Both the position numbers and the translations under genes were made by a program. From Brevundimonas sp. (GTDB lineage Bacteria > Pseudomonadota > Alphaproteobacteria > Caulobacterales > Caulobacteraceae): a stretch of 64,000 bases of DNA. Position 1 is the first letter of the stretch. Every line of letters starts with the position of its first letter. The notes beneath the pieces are model-generated. The model was not told where the DNA came from, did not search any database, and saw only the letters and a program-made list of their open reading frames with translations. This document shows positions 28,007 through 37,313 of this stretch, piece by piece. Location: contig NZ_JAIXTC010000017.1 of the NCBI RefSeq assembly GCF_027484365.1, positions 160,674-224,673 on the forward strand, given 5' to 3'.

Positions 28007-29620
28007 ATGGCCCGTATCGGCGATTTCGTGGAGAGAGTGCAGCCGGTCTCGCCCGAGACTCCCGGCTCGGTGGTGTTCGACCGGTTCCAGAACGAACCCA
28101 ACACCCTGGCCATCGCGGTCGTCGATCCCGATGGACGCCCGCTGGGCCTGATCGAGCGCAACGCCTTCACCCTGAAGATGGCGGCCGAGTTCGGACGGGC
28201 CCTCTATGCCCGCCGTCCCGTGTCCGGCCTGATGGACGCCAATCCGCCCTTTGCCGAAGCGAGCGCCAGCGCGGAGACCTTCTTCCGCACAGTCGACGCT
28301 GCAGAACTGAACATGCTGCTGCGCGGCTTCATCGTGGTCGAGAACGGCCTCTATGTCGGCGTCGGCGCGGGGGTGCAGATCCTGCAGGCCGGCGCGGCCC
28401 TGTATCGCAGCAAGGCCGAGGAAATGGGACTGCTGGCCCGAAACCTGGCGATCGCGGAGGCCGAGGCCCAGGCCTCCAGCCGGGCCAAGTCCGAGTTCCT
28501 GGCGGTGATGAGCCACGAGATCCGCACCCCGCTGAACGGTGTGCTGGGCGTCGCCGGCCTGCTGCAGAGGAAACTCGAACAGCCGGAACTCCGCCCCTAT
28601 GTCGAAACCATCCTGGATTCCGGCCAGACCCTGTTGAGGCTTCTGACCGATGCCCTGGACATGTCCCGGGCCTCGGCCGGTATTCTGAGCATCGATCCCG
28701 CCCCCCTGCGCATCGACGACGTCGGCGCCGATCTGGAAGCCCTGTGGCGGCCCCGGGCTGAAGAAAAGGGATTGATCCTGACCGTGGCCTGCGACACCGC
28801 CGGGGCAGATTGGGTCATGGCCGACGCCATGCGCATCAAGCAGTTGCTCAACAATCTGATCGGCAATGCGCTGAAGTTCACCCAGGTCGGCGAGGTCGTC
28901 GTGACCCTGGCCTCGCGCCTCATGGACGGAGCCGTGCGGCTGGACGCCATCGTCGACGACAGCGGTCCGGGCGTGCCCGACGATGCGGCCGTCACCATCT
29001 TCGAGCCGTTCAACACCGGTCAGGCGGGGCGCGAGGGCGCCGGCGCCGGACTGGGTCTGGCGATCTGCCGCCAGATCGTCGAGCGCATGGGCGGGACGAT
29101 CGATCTGACCCGGTCGCCACACGGCGGCGCCCGCTTCCGGTTCGCCCTGACCCTGGCGGACTGCGGCCCCGAGCGGCGTACCGCGGTGACGGCCATCGCC
29201 GAGCCGACCCCGCACGAGACCCTGCATGTGCTGGTCACCGACGACAACGCGGCCAACCGGTTCGTCGCCACCCGACTGCTGGAGATGTTCGGCTGCACCC
29301 ACGAGACGGCCGAGAACGGGGCCGAGGCGGTGGAAGCGGCTTCGGCGCGACCGTTCGACCTGATCCTGATGGACATCAAGATGCCGGTGATGGACGGCGT
29401 CGCCGCGACCCGCGCCATCCGGCGCCTGCCCGGCGACGCCGGACGCACGCCCATCCTGGCCCTGACCGCCAACGCCGACCCACGCGATGAGGCGGACTAT
29501 ATTGCGGCCGGCATGAACGGCGTCGCCCAGAAGCCGATCCAGCCCGACGCCCTGCTCAACGCCATCCGCCTGGCGCTGGGGTCTGAACCGGCGATCGAGG
29601 CGGAAGCCGTCGCCGCTTGA
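28007..29620 (+). CDS. Hybrid sensor histidine kinase with C-terminal receiver
   Basis: A cytosolic 537-residue two-component protein. Residues 1-130 form an unassigned input region with a CBS-like stretch (AVVDPDGRPLGLIERNAF). A short coiled coil (135-165) leads to a HisKA domain with phospho-acceptor His170 (MSHEIRTPLNG). A HATPase follows (N box NNLIGNALKFT near 283, G box GAGLGLAIC near 347). The receiver has the acidic pair near 412, Asp456 (LILMDIKMP) and the conserved Lys in AQKPIQ. No membrane segments are seen, so the signal is internal. No response regulator gene is adjacent. A strong terminator follows. Confidence 0.93.
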   Translation: MARIGDFVERVQPVSPETPGSVVFDRFQNEPNTLAIAVVDPDGRPLGLIERNAFTLKMAAEFGRALYARRPVSGLMDANPPFAEASASAETFFRTVDAAELNMLLRGFIVVENGLYVGVGAGVQILQAGAALYRSKAEEMGLLARNLAIAEAEAQASSRAKSEFLAVMSHEIRTPLNGVLGVAGLLQRKLEQPELRPYVETILDSGQTLLRLLTDALDMSRASAGILSIDPAPLRIDDVGADLEALWRPRAEEKGLILTVACDTAGADWVMADAMRIKQLLNNLIGNALKFTQVGEVVVTLASRLMDGAVRLDAIVDDSGPGVPDDAAVTIFEPFNTGQAGREGAGAGLGLAICRQIVERMGGTIDLTRSPHGGARFRFALTLADCGPERRTAVTAIAEPTPHETLHVLVTDDNAANRFVATRLLEMFGCTHETAENGAEAVEAASARPFDLILMDIKMPVMDGVAATRAIRRLPGDAGRTPILALTANADPRDEADYIAAGMNGVAQKPIQPDALLNAIRLALGSEPAIEAEAVAA

Positions 29621-29623
29621 ACG

Positions 29624-29652
29624 CAAAACGCCCCGGGCGATGCCGGGGCGTT
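29624..29652. terminator. Bidirectional terminator between hybrid kinase and infC
   Basis: An inverted repeat AAACGCCCCGG/CCGGGGCGTTT with a six-base loop, and T-rich sequence on both strands, serves two convergent genes. Confidence 0.85.
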
Positions 29653-29695
29653 TCAGTCTTGCTGCTCTATCGCGCGTTCGCGCGACTTGAGCCGA

Positions 29696-30217
29696 CTATT
29701 TCGGCGCCAGGATCATGATCATCTGGCGGCCTTCCATGCGGGGCGCATATTCGACCTTGGCGATTTCGTCGAAGTCGGCCTGGACCTTGTTGAGCAGTTT
29801 CATGCCCAGTTCCGGGTGGGCCATCTCGCGGCCGCGGAAGCGCAGCGTCACCTTGACCTTGTCGCCCTCGTCGAAGAAGCGGTGCATGGCCTTGGCCTTC
29901 ACCTCATAGTCGTGGGTGTCGATGTTCGGGCGGAGCTTGATCTCTTTCAGCTCGACGACCTTCTGGCGCTTGCGGGCCTCGGCCTTCTTCTTCTGCTCCT
30001 GGAAGCGGAATTTGCCGTAGTCGAGAATCTTGGCGACGGGCGGTTCCGACGTCGACACGATCTGAACCAGATCCATGCCCGCCTCCTCGGCGGCCTCCAG
30101 CGCGGCGGAGGTCGGCATGACCCCCTGCTTCTCGCCGTTCTGGTCAATGAGCAGAACGCGCGGGGCGCGGATATCGTGGTTCATGGGCGGCCCGTCCTTG
30201 ACGGGCGGCGATTGCAT
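29696..30217 (-). CDS. infC: Translation initiation factor IF-3
   Basis: Binds the 30S subunit, proofreads start-codon selection and prevents subunit joining. The 173-residue form has the N-terminal domain ([19 protein letters not shown], then [13 protein letters not shown]), the linker [20 protein letters not shown], and the C-terminal domain with [20 protein letters not shown] and [10 protein letters not shown]. The start at 30217 gives the lead [11 protein letters not shown] before the conserved core. An ATG at 30184 has a better ribosome binding site (AAGGAC) and would remove 11 residues. Unusually for this family, no rpmI follows: four genes on both strands separate it from rpmI-rplT. 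Confidence 0.95.
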   Translation of the reverse strand: MQSPPVKDGPPMNHDIRAPRVLLIDQNGEKQGVMPTSAALEAAEEAGMDLVQIVSTSEPPVAKILDYGKFRFQEQKKKAEARKRQKVVELKEIKLRPNIDTHDYEVKAKAMHRFFDEGDKVKVTLRFRGREMAHPELGMKLLNKVQADFDEIAKVEYAPRMEGRQMIMILAPK

Positions 30218-30339
30218 CGGACGGCGAATGGGCGTCGTTTCCTTGTGTTTCTGAGAAGTCAGTCGTCTTGCAAGGGTCAGCGCGCGGTCCTCCGCCGCGT
30301 TCCCCAAGTGTCGCTATATGCGCCCGAAACGCCCGTTCT

Positions 30340-31299
30340 TCAAGGCTTGGCGGCGGCGTCCGACCCGATCCAGACATCATGGAGCGCGATCACGGCCTCG
30401 AAGACACGCTGGGTCGTCAGGGCCTCGATCGGCGCGAACTCGCCCCGGACCGGGTTGGAGGCGGCGATCGTGGTGCGCGGACCCCGCGGCCCGTAGAGCC
30501 ACCACTCGGTCGGGCCGAACAGGCCGAGCGTCGGCCTTCCGGCGGCGGCGGCCACATGCATCAGCCCGGAATCGTTGCCAACGAACAGGGCCGCGCGGTC
30601 GATGGCGGCGGCCGAGGCGAGGATGTCGCCCTTGCCCACGAAGTCGATAGCCAGCGGTCCGGCCGCCTCCAGCGCCGGAGTCGCGGGCGACCGGTCGCCG
30701 GGGCCGCCGACCGGCATGAAACGCCAGCCGGCGAAGCGGGGCTCGGCTTTCAGCATCTCGACCAGTTGACCCCAGCGGTCTGCGGGCCAGCTCTTGCCCG
30801 GCTGGTGGGCGATGGGGGCCAGGGCGATGATGGGACCGGGAGCCGCGGCCAGGTCCGGGTCGATGATCGCGGCGGCCTCGGCGCGGGCGCGGTCGTCGAT
30901 GAAGAGTTCGGGTTCCAGCGACGCCTCGGAGCCCATCAGGCGGGAGATCATCTCGACCTTGGGCAGTCCGGTCTCCCAGCGGCGGTTGTAGACGATGCGA
31001 CGGTCGGCGTTCAGGACGTAGGCCAGCGCCGAGCCACGGATGTCGATGACCAGAGCCCAGTGGGTGCCGACGACCTGACGCCACAGGTCGACCCAGTGTC
31101 CGGCGGCCTTCTTCTTGTCGAGGATGATGACCCGTTCGACGCCGGGGGCCGAGCGGAAGAAGGGCGCGGGCGGGCGACCGCAGGCGACGGTGATCTGCGC
31201 TCCCGGGACCTGGCGGCTGATCTCGCGGATGATCCCCGACGAGATGACGCAGTCGCCGATACGGTTGGAGGTGACGAACAGGACCTTGTTGGACGGCAC
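30340..31299 (-). CDS. Glycosyltransferase family 9 (heptosyltransferase-like)
   Basis: GT-B enzyme of 319 residues, related to ADP-heptose:LPS heptosyltransferases. The N-terminal nucleotide fold begins KVLFVTSNRIGDCVISSGII. The C-terminal donor site contains the family segments LAPIAHQPGKSWPADRWGQL and FVGNDSGLMHVAAAAGRPTLGLFGPT. It probably adds a sugar to the lipopolysaccharide core at the inner face of the membrane. The sugar and acceptor are unknown, and no other LPS gene lies nearby. It is divergent from the alpha/beta-hydrolase gene with a 72-base gap, and lies upstream of infC. Confidence 0.9.
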   Translation of the reverse strand: MPSNKVLFVTSNRIGDCVISSGIIREISRQVPGAQITVACGRPPAPFFRSAPGVERVIILDKKKAAGHWVDLWRQVVGTHWALVIDIRGSALAYVLNADRRIVYNRRWETGLPKVEMISRLMGSEASLEPELFIDDRARAEAAAIIDPDLAAAPGPIIALAPIAHQPGKSWPADRWGQLVEMLKAEPRFAGWRFMPVGGPGDRSPATPALEAAGPLAIDFVGKGDILASAAAIDRAALFVGNDSGLMHVAAAAGRPTLGLFGPTEWWLYGPRGPRTTIAASNPVRGEFAPIEALTTQRVFEAVIALHDVWIGSDAAAKP

Positions 31300-31371
31300 G
31301 CGGTTTCGCTTTCGCTTCTATCGACCCGTTCGCTATCAGGCGGCGAGCGATCGCGCGAGAGGATCACGGCC

Positions 31372-32121
31372 ATGACCATTCCGAACATTGAACGGTTGAC
31401 CCGCCCCGACGGCGAGACCCTTGCCTGCAAACGCATCGCGGGCTCGGGCGCGACCGTGGTCTGGATCGGCGGGTTCCGGTCAGACATGGAAGGCACCAAG
31501 GCCCTGGCGCTGGAGGCCGCGGCGCGGGAGCGCGGCTGGTCGTTCCTGCGGTATGACCATTTCGCCCACGGCCAGTCCTCCGGCGAGTGGCGTCAGGCCA
31601 CCATCGGACGCTGGCGCGAGGACGCCATCGCCCTGATCGACAGTCTGGACGGCCCGGTCATACCGGTCGGATCGTCGATGGGCGGCTGGGTCGCCCTGTT
31701 GCTGGCCCTGGCCCGGCCGGAGCGGATGCACGGACTGGTGCTGGTCAACCCGGCCCAGGACTTCACCGAGCGGCTGATGTGGCCGTCCCTGCCCGATCAC
31801 GTCCGTCAGGCCATCCTGCGCGACGGCGAGGCCCTGATGGTCGAGGAAGGATTGGGCGAGTACGTCCTGACCGCCCGGATGTTCGAGGAGGCGCGGAACT
31901 GGCTGATGCTGGATCGTCCGATCCCGATCGGAGCGCCCGTGCACATCCTGCAGGGCCGCGCCGACCAGACCGTGCCGGAAGCGCATGCCCTGGCCCTGGT
32001 CGGGCGTCTGACCGGAGGCGACGTGCGGCTGGATCTGGTCGAGGCCGGCGATCACCGTCTGTCGACGCCGCGCGATCTGGCGCGGCTGGTCGAGGCGGTG
32101 GAGCGCCTCAGAAGCCTCTAG
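31372..32121 (+). CDS. Alpha/beta-fold hydrolase
   Basis: A cytosolic protein of 249 residues in the BEM46/ABHD10-like group. The nucleophile elbow GSSMGG has Ser102. The acid is Asp198 (LQGRADQTVP) and the base His228 (EAGDHRLS). The oxyanion region is VWIGGFRSDMEG. It is probably a thioesterase or carboxylesterase; the substrate is not predictable. The start at 31372 has GAGAGGA nine bases upstream. The open frame extends much further upstream but only as antisense of the glycosyltransferase gene. Its 3' end overlaps the convergent M23 peptidase gene by four bases. Confidence 0.88.
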   Translation: MTIPNIERLTRPDGETLACKRIAGSGATVVWIGGFRSDMEGTKALALEAAARERGWSFLRYDHFAHGQSSGEWRQATIGRWREDAIALIDSLDGPVIPVGSSMGGWVALLLALARPERMHGLVLVNPAQDFTERLMWPSLPDHVRQAILRDGEALMVEEGLGEYVLTARMFEEARNWLMLDRPIPIGAPVHILQGRADQTVPEAHALALVGRLTGGDVRLDLVEAGDHRLSTPRDLARLVEAVERLRSL

Positions 32122-33479
32122 GTGGCGCGGGCGGCGGGGCGCAGGCCTTCGACATTGGCCTCAAGCACCGTCGGGCGACGCTCGCCCCCGGCGGCGATGA
32201 TGCGGTCGATCCGGGCCTTTTCGGCGCGGAAGCCGGCCAGGTCGGCACCGGCGAGGACGGTGGACTCGTCCATCCGGATGCCGGACGGATTGATCCGCTG
32301 GCCGTTGCGCCAGATTTCATAGTGCAGGTGCGGACCGGTCGAAGCGCCGGTCGAACCGACATAGGCGACAACCTGGCCCTGGGACACGCGCTGGCCGGCG
32401 CGGATGCCGGCGCCGTAGCGCGACAGGTGGCCATAGCCCGACTCAAGGCCGTTGGCGTGACGGATGCGGAGCCAGTTGCCGTAGCCGCCCCAGCGACGCG
32501 CCTCGACGACGACGCCGTCGGAGGGGGCCACGACCGGGGTGCCGGTACCGGCGGCGAAGTCGATGCCCTGGTGCATCTTGCGATAGCCCGAGATCGGGTG
32601 AACGCGGAAACCGAAGCTGGACGAGATCCGGGCGGCGCGGTCGAGCGGCGTGCGCATCATCGAGGAACGCATGTTCTTGCCGGTGGCGTCGTAATACTGG
32701 GCCTCACGGGCACCGGCGGGCTGGTAGCGGTAGAAGACCACTCCCTTCAGCTCGGCGTACAGCAGGTCGTCGGTGTCGACGGTGCGACCGTTCTCGGTGA
32801 CGGTGCGGCCAAAGACCAGGGTGAATTCGTCGGAGGCGCGCACGTCGCGCTCAAGGTCCAGCTTGTGGGCGAACAGCTGGTTGGCCTTGCGGCGAATGGC
32901 GGCGTCAGCGCCCATGCGCTGGGCGGTCGCCGACAGCGAACCGTGAACCTCGCCCTTCAGGACGACCGTTTCGTGGGTCACACGCTCTTCGAGGGCGCGC
33001 AGGCGCAGGGCGCCGTCGAAGCTGCGCGACACGGTCAGCTGGCTGGCCGGGCCCGTGCGCATCGTCAGACCGATCAGGCGGGCGTCGCCGCGGCCGCCGC
33101 GCGGACGGGCGATGGCGGTTTCGAACCGGAGGCCGGCGCGCATCTGCGACAGGTCGAAGGCGTTGGAGAGGGTGGCGGCGACGGCCGAGGCGTCGGCTGC
33201 GCCGATGCCGGTGCGGCGGACGGCCTGTTCAAAGGTTTCGCCGCGACGGATCTGGACGGGAACGGCTTCGGGCGCCGTCAGACCGGCGGGCGTCCCTGCA
33301 GCGTCGAACGCGCGGGCCTCCAGCGAGGCGATCTGAAGAGCGGTAAGTTCGGGAACGACTTCGGCCTGGGCGGGTTGATAGACTCGTCCCGCCAGCATGG
33401 CCACCGTCACGGCGGCGGCGGCTGTCAGGAGGTGCGGAGCGAAACGCATCGGCTGGCGTCGCGGATCGAACTGGGCCAT
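32118..33479 (-). CDS. M23-family metallopeptidase (LytM-type), exported
   Basis: Probable periplasmic murein endopeptidase of 453 residues. A signal or anchor segment (about 16-38) follows a short cytosolic start. Residues 70-260 hold a LysM/opacity-associated-like region and a long central part with YRYQPAG. The M23 domain (about 285-395) has all the zinc and catalytic residues: His303 and Asp307 in HQGIDF, His384 and His386 in HLHYE. The enzyme is therefore predicted to be active, not an EnvC-type degenerate activator. The promoter on the minus strand at 33568-33596 (TTCCCA-N17-TATAGG) fits transcription from about 80 bases upstream. Confidence 0.92.
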   Translation of the reverse strand: MAQFDPRRQPMRFAPHLLTAAAAVTVAMLAGRVYQPAQAEVVPELTALQIASLEARAFDAAGTPAGLTAPEAVPVQIRRGETFEQAVRRTGIGAADASAVAATLSNAFDLSQMRAGLRFETAIARPRGGRGDARLIGLTMRTGPASQLTVSRSFDGALRLRALEERVTHETVVLKGEVHGSLSATAQRMGADAAIRRKANQLFAHKLDLERDVRASDEFTLVFGRTVTENGRTVDTDDLLYAELKGVVFYRYQPAGAREAQYYDATGKNMRSSMMRTPLDRAARISSSFGFRVHPISGYRKMHQGIDFAAGTGTPVVAPSDGVVVEARRWGGYGNWLRIRHANGLESGYGHLSRYGAGIRAGQRVSQGQVVAYVGSTGASTGPHLHYEIWRNGQRINPSGIRMDESTVLAGADLAGFRAEKARIDRIIAAGGERRPTVLEANVEGLRPAARAT

Positions 33480-33874
33480 CGGTCCCCGGCAGAAAACGAC
33501 GCCAAGCGGCGCCCAATCACACTCAAAGCAAGGATCGCGCCCAAGTCCCCCCGGTCACGAAGCGGGTCCTATACCCTGTGGACCGCATCATGGGAAGACG
33601 GGTTGTTACAAATGATTAACCGCAGTGAAGCCGGCCTGTAATTCGAGGCTCCTTTGGGTATTCCGACAGTTCACGGGACAGTCTATCGCCGAGCTATGGT
33701 CGCCTGTTCTGTCTCACCTGAATCATTGCGAGCCCCTCGCAGCAGCACCTTCACTCTAAGTGACCGCGGCGCCACTCAATGTGGCACGTTCGCCACGGCT
33801 GTTTCGTGGCGCGACACCTTGGGGATGTTAACCGCCCTGTCCGTCCCTGTCCGGCACAGGACGGAACGCACAGC
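33480..33874. other. 395-base divergent spacer, M23 peptidase and ydbH
   Basis: It contains the M23 promoter described separately and TTAACC at 33617 and 33827, which are isolated CtrA half-site-like sequences without a second half at N7. AT-rich pieces near 33605-33660 stand out. A GAGCTATGG near 33694 resembles a housekeeping -10 for ydbH. No ribosome-binding gene start was found inside it. Confidence 0.4.
33568..33596 (-). promoter_or_regulatory. Predicted promoter of the M23 peptidase gene
   Basis: On the minus strand TTCCCA (33596-33591), a 17-base spacer, then TATAGG (33573-33568). The untranslated leader would be about 80 bases. Confidence 0.45.
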
Positions 33875-36800
33875 ATGAGCGATACGCCTCCCGGGAGAAA
33901 AAGACGGCGCCAGGATCGCCTTCTGCGCGCAATTGGGATCGGCCTGGCGGTCGGACTGGTCGTTCTCGCCCTTCTGGCCGCCGTCGCCTGGCTGAACCGT
34001 CGCGCGGCGGCGCGGGAGATCCTCGTCGGCTGGCTGGACCAGCGTGGCATCGCCGCCGACGTCGAGATCGAGCGACTGGATCTGAACGGCTTCATCGGCA
34101 GTGTCCGGATCGGGGACGGGACCCATCCCGACGTGACGATCCGCCGGGTCGAGGTCGACTACGAACTGGGGCTGCCGTGGTCGTCTTCGGGACTCGGCCT
34201 CACGCCGAGCCGGATCCGTCTGGTGCGTCCGGTCGCCCGGGCCAGCTGGAAGGACGGCAAGCTGTCGTTCGGGTCGCTGGATCCGCTGATCCAGGAGTTC
34301 ACGGGTCGCCCGCCACGGCCGGACAGTCGGGGTCCGATCGTCATCGTCGAGACCGGTCGTCTTCGCCTTGATACCGAATACGGCCCTGTTTCGCTGCTGG
34401 CGGACGCCCGCGTGGACAACGGCAAACTGATGCGGCTGGCGGCGCGGATGCCGGCGGCCTCCCTCAGGAGCGGGGACGTCGAGGCCCGCGGGCTCGGCGG
34501 CGAACTGGACCTGACCACCACGGGTGACCGGATGTCGGTGAGAGTTGATCTGGCCGCCGAGAGGTTCGCGGCGGCGGGCTTCCAGAGCGATGACGCGCGG
34601 CTGTCGGGCACGGTCGACCTGCCCTATCCCGACCTGAAGGCGCGACGCGGCGACGGCCAGGCCGCCGTCGACCTGACCCTGTCCGGCGCGCGGCTGGCTA
34701 TGGGCGATGGGGAGACCAACGGCGCGGTCCTGACCCTGATCGCCAGCGGACAGGTGAGCGGCTGGATCGAGACCCTCGCCTTCAACGGGACGACCTCGAC
34801 GCGGCTGCGCGCCGCGCGCCTGTCAGCGCCCGGCCTGTCCGCCCGCACGGCAGATGTCTCGACGTCCGGGGCCCGCGTCGCCCTGTTCCGCCGCACCGAC
34901 GGCCTGTCATGGAGCCATGAGGGGCCTCTTCGGCTGACAGCCGCCTCCGGCCGGGCCGGAAACCTTGTCCTGACCGGCGCCGAACTGACCTCATCGCAGT
35001 TGTCGCTCAGCGGCGCAGGGGGAACGACGAACGCCGGCGGAACGGTATCGGCGCGTCTGGATCGTGCGACCTTCGACACCCTGACCCTGAACCAGACCAG
35101 TGGCCGGTTCGACCTCGATGTCGCCACTGGTCGTCCAACGGCCCTGGTCCTGACCGGATCGCTGGCCTCCGCGCGCGGGGCCTGGCCCCTGTTCGGGCCG
35201 GTGACATCGGACGACGTGCCGGAACTGGCCGGGATGAAGCGGGCGCTCGGGGCCTTCGCCCTCGAGGTTCCGGCCCTGCGTCTGACCAGCGGCGACGCGG
35301 GTCTGGCCGTGAGCCTGATCCGCCCCGCAAGGCTGACACCTGCCAACGGCGGGGCCCTGACCGTCAACCCGGTCGCCACGCCGATCTTCGCCGCCAGGCC
35401 GGGAGAACGCGGCGGCGGGGCCCTGACCGTGGTTGCGACGCGCGGGCAGGGCCTGCCCGAGGCGACCTTCGCGATCCCGAACTGGCGGCTGACGGCCGGA
35501 GGGTTCGAGGCGACGCTCGACGGCCGGGCGGCGCTGGATTTCGGCCTGGCGCGGGGTCTGACCGTGCAGACCCGGGGCGTCCTGGCCACCAACACCGGGC
35601 GGCTGACCTATGTCGCGTCCGACTGCCTGGCCTTCACGGCCGAACGGCTCGAGCTGGAAGAGAATGACGTCATGGACCTGTCCGGCGGCCTGTGCGCCTC
35701 GGGCGGGCCCCTGGTCGTGTCGGAGAACGGCCGCTGGCGGGCGGGCGGACGATTGAACGACGTAGAGGCCTCCGCGCCCTTCCTCGCCATGACCTTCGAG
35801 GATGTGGAGGGCACGGCCTTCGCCACGGGTTCGCGAGCCGGGCTGGGGCTGGAAGCGACCGTCGCCTCGGCCAGTGTCGAGGACGCCACCCGGCCACGCC
35901 GGTTTAACGCCCTGACCGCCTCGGGTTCGGCGCGGCTGGCCGACGAGACCTGGTCGGGCGCCTTCGACCTGGCCCGGAACGCTGCGACGCTCGGTCGCCT
36001 GACCGTGGCCCACAACGGCCTGACCGGAGAGGGCGGGATCGTCATCGACGCCCCGTCGCTGGTCTTCGCCGAGGACGGTCTCCAGCCCGCCGACCTCAGC
36101 CCCCTGGCCGCCGACTTCGTCCAGTCGCCCGCGACCGGGTCGGCGTCCTTCAACGGCCGCCTGAACTGGACCAAGGACGCCGACGCCGGGACCAGCTCCG
36201 GCCGGCTCGTAATCCCGGGGCTGGACTTCACCAGTCCTGCCGGGGCGGTGAAGGGTCTGTCGGGCACGATCGAGTTCACCAACCTGGCGCCCCTGACCAC
36301 GGCGCCGGACCAGACCCTGAGGGTCGCCACCCTGGAGTCGATCGACGACTTCACCGAGCTGGACCTGACCTTCTCGCTCGACAAGGCGGCGCTGATGGTG
36401 GCCGGGGGCGACATCCAGGCCGCGGGCGGCACCGTCAGCGTCGAGCCTTTCGCGGTGCCGCTGGACCGGCGGCCCTTCTCCGGCGTCATCGTGCTGGACC
36501 GGGTGCAGCTGGGCGATCTGATCGCGGGCTCGGGCTTCGGCGACCGGGTCCAGCTGGACGCCGTGGTGTCGGGCCGACTGCCCTTCACCTCCGACCCCGA
36601 CACCGGCGTCAGGATCGCCGGCGGCGCCCTCTACGCCGCCCAGCCGGGCCGGTTGTCGATCGCGCGCGAGGCCCTGTCGGACCTTGAGGCGGGCGGCGGC
36701 GGCGAGGTGCCGCCCAACACTGTCGAAGACCTGGCCTATCAGGCGATGGAGAACCTGGCCTTCGACACCCTGACCGCCGATGTCGACAGCGCCGACGGGG

Positions 36801-37039
36801 GGCGGCTGGGCGTGCGGTTCCACATCGTCGGCCGCCACGACCCGCCGCAACGACAGGAACTGCGTCTGACCCTGTCCGAATTGATCAGCCGGGAATTCCT
36901 GCAACGGACGCTGCCGCTGCCGTCCGGCACCGGGATCAATCTGACGCTCGACACCACATTGAACCTGAACCAGCTCGTTTCGGACCTGATGGCCGTCAAC
37001 CGGGCCAGGAACGGCGATCCGGACGAAGACCTGCCTTGA
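33875..37039 (+). CDS. ydbH: YdbH-family AsmA-like intermembrane lipid-transport protein
   Basis: Large membrane-anchored bridge protein of 1054 residues, proposed to carry phospholipids between inner and outer membranes. One N-terminal membrane helix (about 14-38, GIGLAVGLVVLALLAAVAWL) is followed by a very long periplasmic part made of beta-strand repeats (the AsmA/TamB-like hydrophobic groove). The C-terminus has the YdbH signature GRLGVRFHIVGRHDPPQRQELRLTLSELISREFLQRTLPLP. The start at 33875 is favoured over an ATG at 33779 because it directly precedes the basic RKRRR and helix. It is followed by ynbE and ydbL, the same trio as in enterobacteria, which supports the assignment. Confidence 0.9.
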   Translation: MSDTPPGRKRRRQDRLLRAIGIGLAVGLVVLALLAAVAWLNRRAAAREILVGWLDQRGIAADVEIERLDLNGFIGSVRIGDGTHPDVTIRRVEVDYELGLPWSSSGLGLTPSRIRLVRPVARASWKDGKLSFGSLDPLIQEFTGRPPRPDSRGPIVIVETGRLRLDTEYGPVSLLADARVDNGKLMRLAARMPAASLRSGDVEARGLGGELDLTTTGDRMSVRVDLAAERFAAAGFQSDDARLSGTVDLPYPDLKARRGDGQAAVDLTLSGARLAMGDGETNGAVLTLIASGQVSGWIETLAFNGTTSTRLRAARLSAPGLSARTADVSTSGARVALFRRTDGLSWSHEGPLRLTAASGRAGNLVLTGAELTSSQLSLSGAGGTTNAGGTVSARLDRATFDTLTLNQTSGRFDLDVATGRPTALVLTGSLASARGAWPLFGPVTSDDVPELAGMKRALGAFALEVPALRLTSGDAGLAVSLIRPARLTPANGGALTVNPVATPIFAARPGERGGGALTVVATRGQGLPEATFAIPNWRLTAGGFEATLDGRAALDFGLARGLTVQTRGVLATNTGRLTYVASDCLAFTAERLELEENDVMDLSGGLCASGGPLVVSENGRWRAGGRLNDVEASAPFLAMTFEDVEGTAFATGSRAGLGLEATVASASVEDATRPRRFNALTASGSARLADETWSGAFDLARNAATLGRLTVAHNGLTGEGGIVIDAPSLVFAEDGLQPADLSPLAADFVQSPATGSASFNGRLNWTKDADAGTSSGRLVIPGLDFTSPAGAVKGLSGTIEFTNLAPLTTAPDQTLRVATLESIDDFTELDLTFSLDKAALMVAGGDIQAAGGTVSVEPFAVPLDRRPFSGVIVLDRVQLGDLIAGSGFGDRVQLDAVVSGRLPFTSDPDTGVRIAGGALYAAQPGRLSIAREALSDLEAGGGGEVPPNTVEDLAYQAMENLAFDTLTADVDSADGGRLGVRFHIVGRHDPPQRQELRLTLSELISREFLQRTLPLPSGTGINLTLDTTLNLNQLVSDLMAVNRARNGDPDEDLP

Positions 37040-37059
37040 CTGTTCAGAGCCCGTTCACA

Positions 37060-37080
37060 CCCGGGGGTGCATCCCTCGGG
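37060..37080 (+). promoter_or_regulatory. Intercistronic hairpin between ydbH and ynbE
   Basis: CCCGGGGG at 37060-37067 pairs with CCCTCGGG at 37073-37080, including one G-U pair, around a five-base loop. No T-run follows. It may stabilise the mRNA or reduce read-through, in the 76-base gap. Confidence 0.4.
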
Positions 37081-37115
37081 TCGATGAAAGCGTTGAAGTC
37101 GCCGGAGACCGCCGC

Positions 37116-37313
37116 ATGACCCTGCCCCATTCCCGCACCGCCCGCCTCGGACTGCTGGCGCTCGCCGCCTCGGCCATGCTGGGCGCCTGCACCCCGACGA
37201 TCCGGCTCGAGGTCGCGCCGATCCAGATCTACGCCAAGCTCGACGCCGATGTGCGTGTGCGGCTGGATCAGGAACTGCAGAACCTGCTGGCCGAGAACCC
37301 GAATCTCTTCTGA
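37116..37313 (+). CDS. ynbE: YnbE-like outer-membrane lipoprotein
   Basis: A 65-residue lipoprotein with signal segment LGLLALAASAMLGAC. The lipobox ends at Cys25. The mature part is short (CTPTIRLEVAPIQIYAKLDADVRVRLDQELQ). In E. coli YnbE forms a beta-strand complex with YdbH, bridging it to the outer membrane. The segment IRLEVAPIQIYAKLDADVRVRLD matches this family. It lies between ydbH and ydbL and its TGA overlaps the ydbL ATG (TGATG), so translation is coupled. Confidence 0.92.
   Translation: MTLPHSRTARLGLLALAASAMLGACTPTIRLEVAPIQIYAKLDADVRVRLDQELQNLLAENPNLF

Noticed and set aside
29696..30307. A longer IF-3 starting at 30307
   Set aside because: The extra N-terminal residues are not homologous to IF-3 and the start lies in an unlikely context. 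30217 or 30184 fit better.
30268..31371. A 617-codon plus-strand extension upstream of the alpha/beta-hydrolase
   Set aside because: It is antisense to the glycosyltransferase gene. The hydrolase starts at 31372 with its own ribosome binding site.
33605..33840. A CtrA site upstream of the M23 peptidase and ydbH
   Set aside because: TTAACC occurs twice but without a second TTAA-like half at seven bases, so only isolated half-sites are present.
33779..33874. An extended ydbH N-terminus starting at 33779
   Set aside because: The extra 32 residues contain no export feature and precede the basic stretch and membrane helix; the ATG at 33875 fits better.
34991..36904. A 637-codon minus-strand frame over ydbH
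   Set aside because: Antisense shadow; composition dominated by Gly, Gln, Arg and Pro with no domain.
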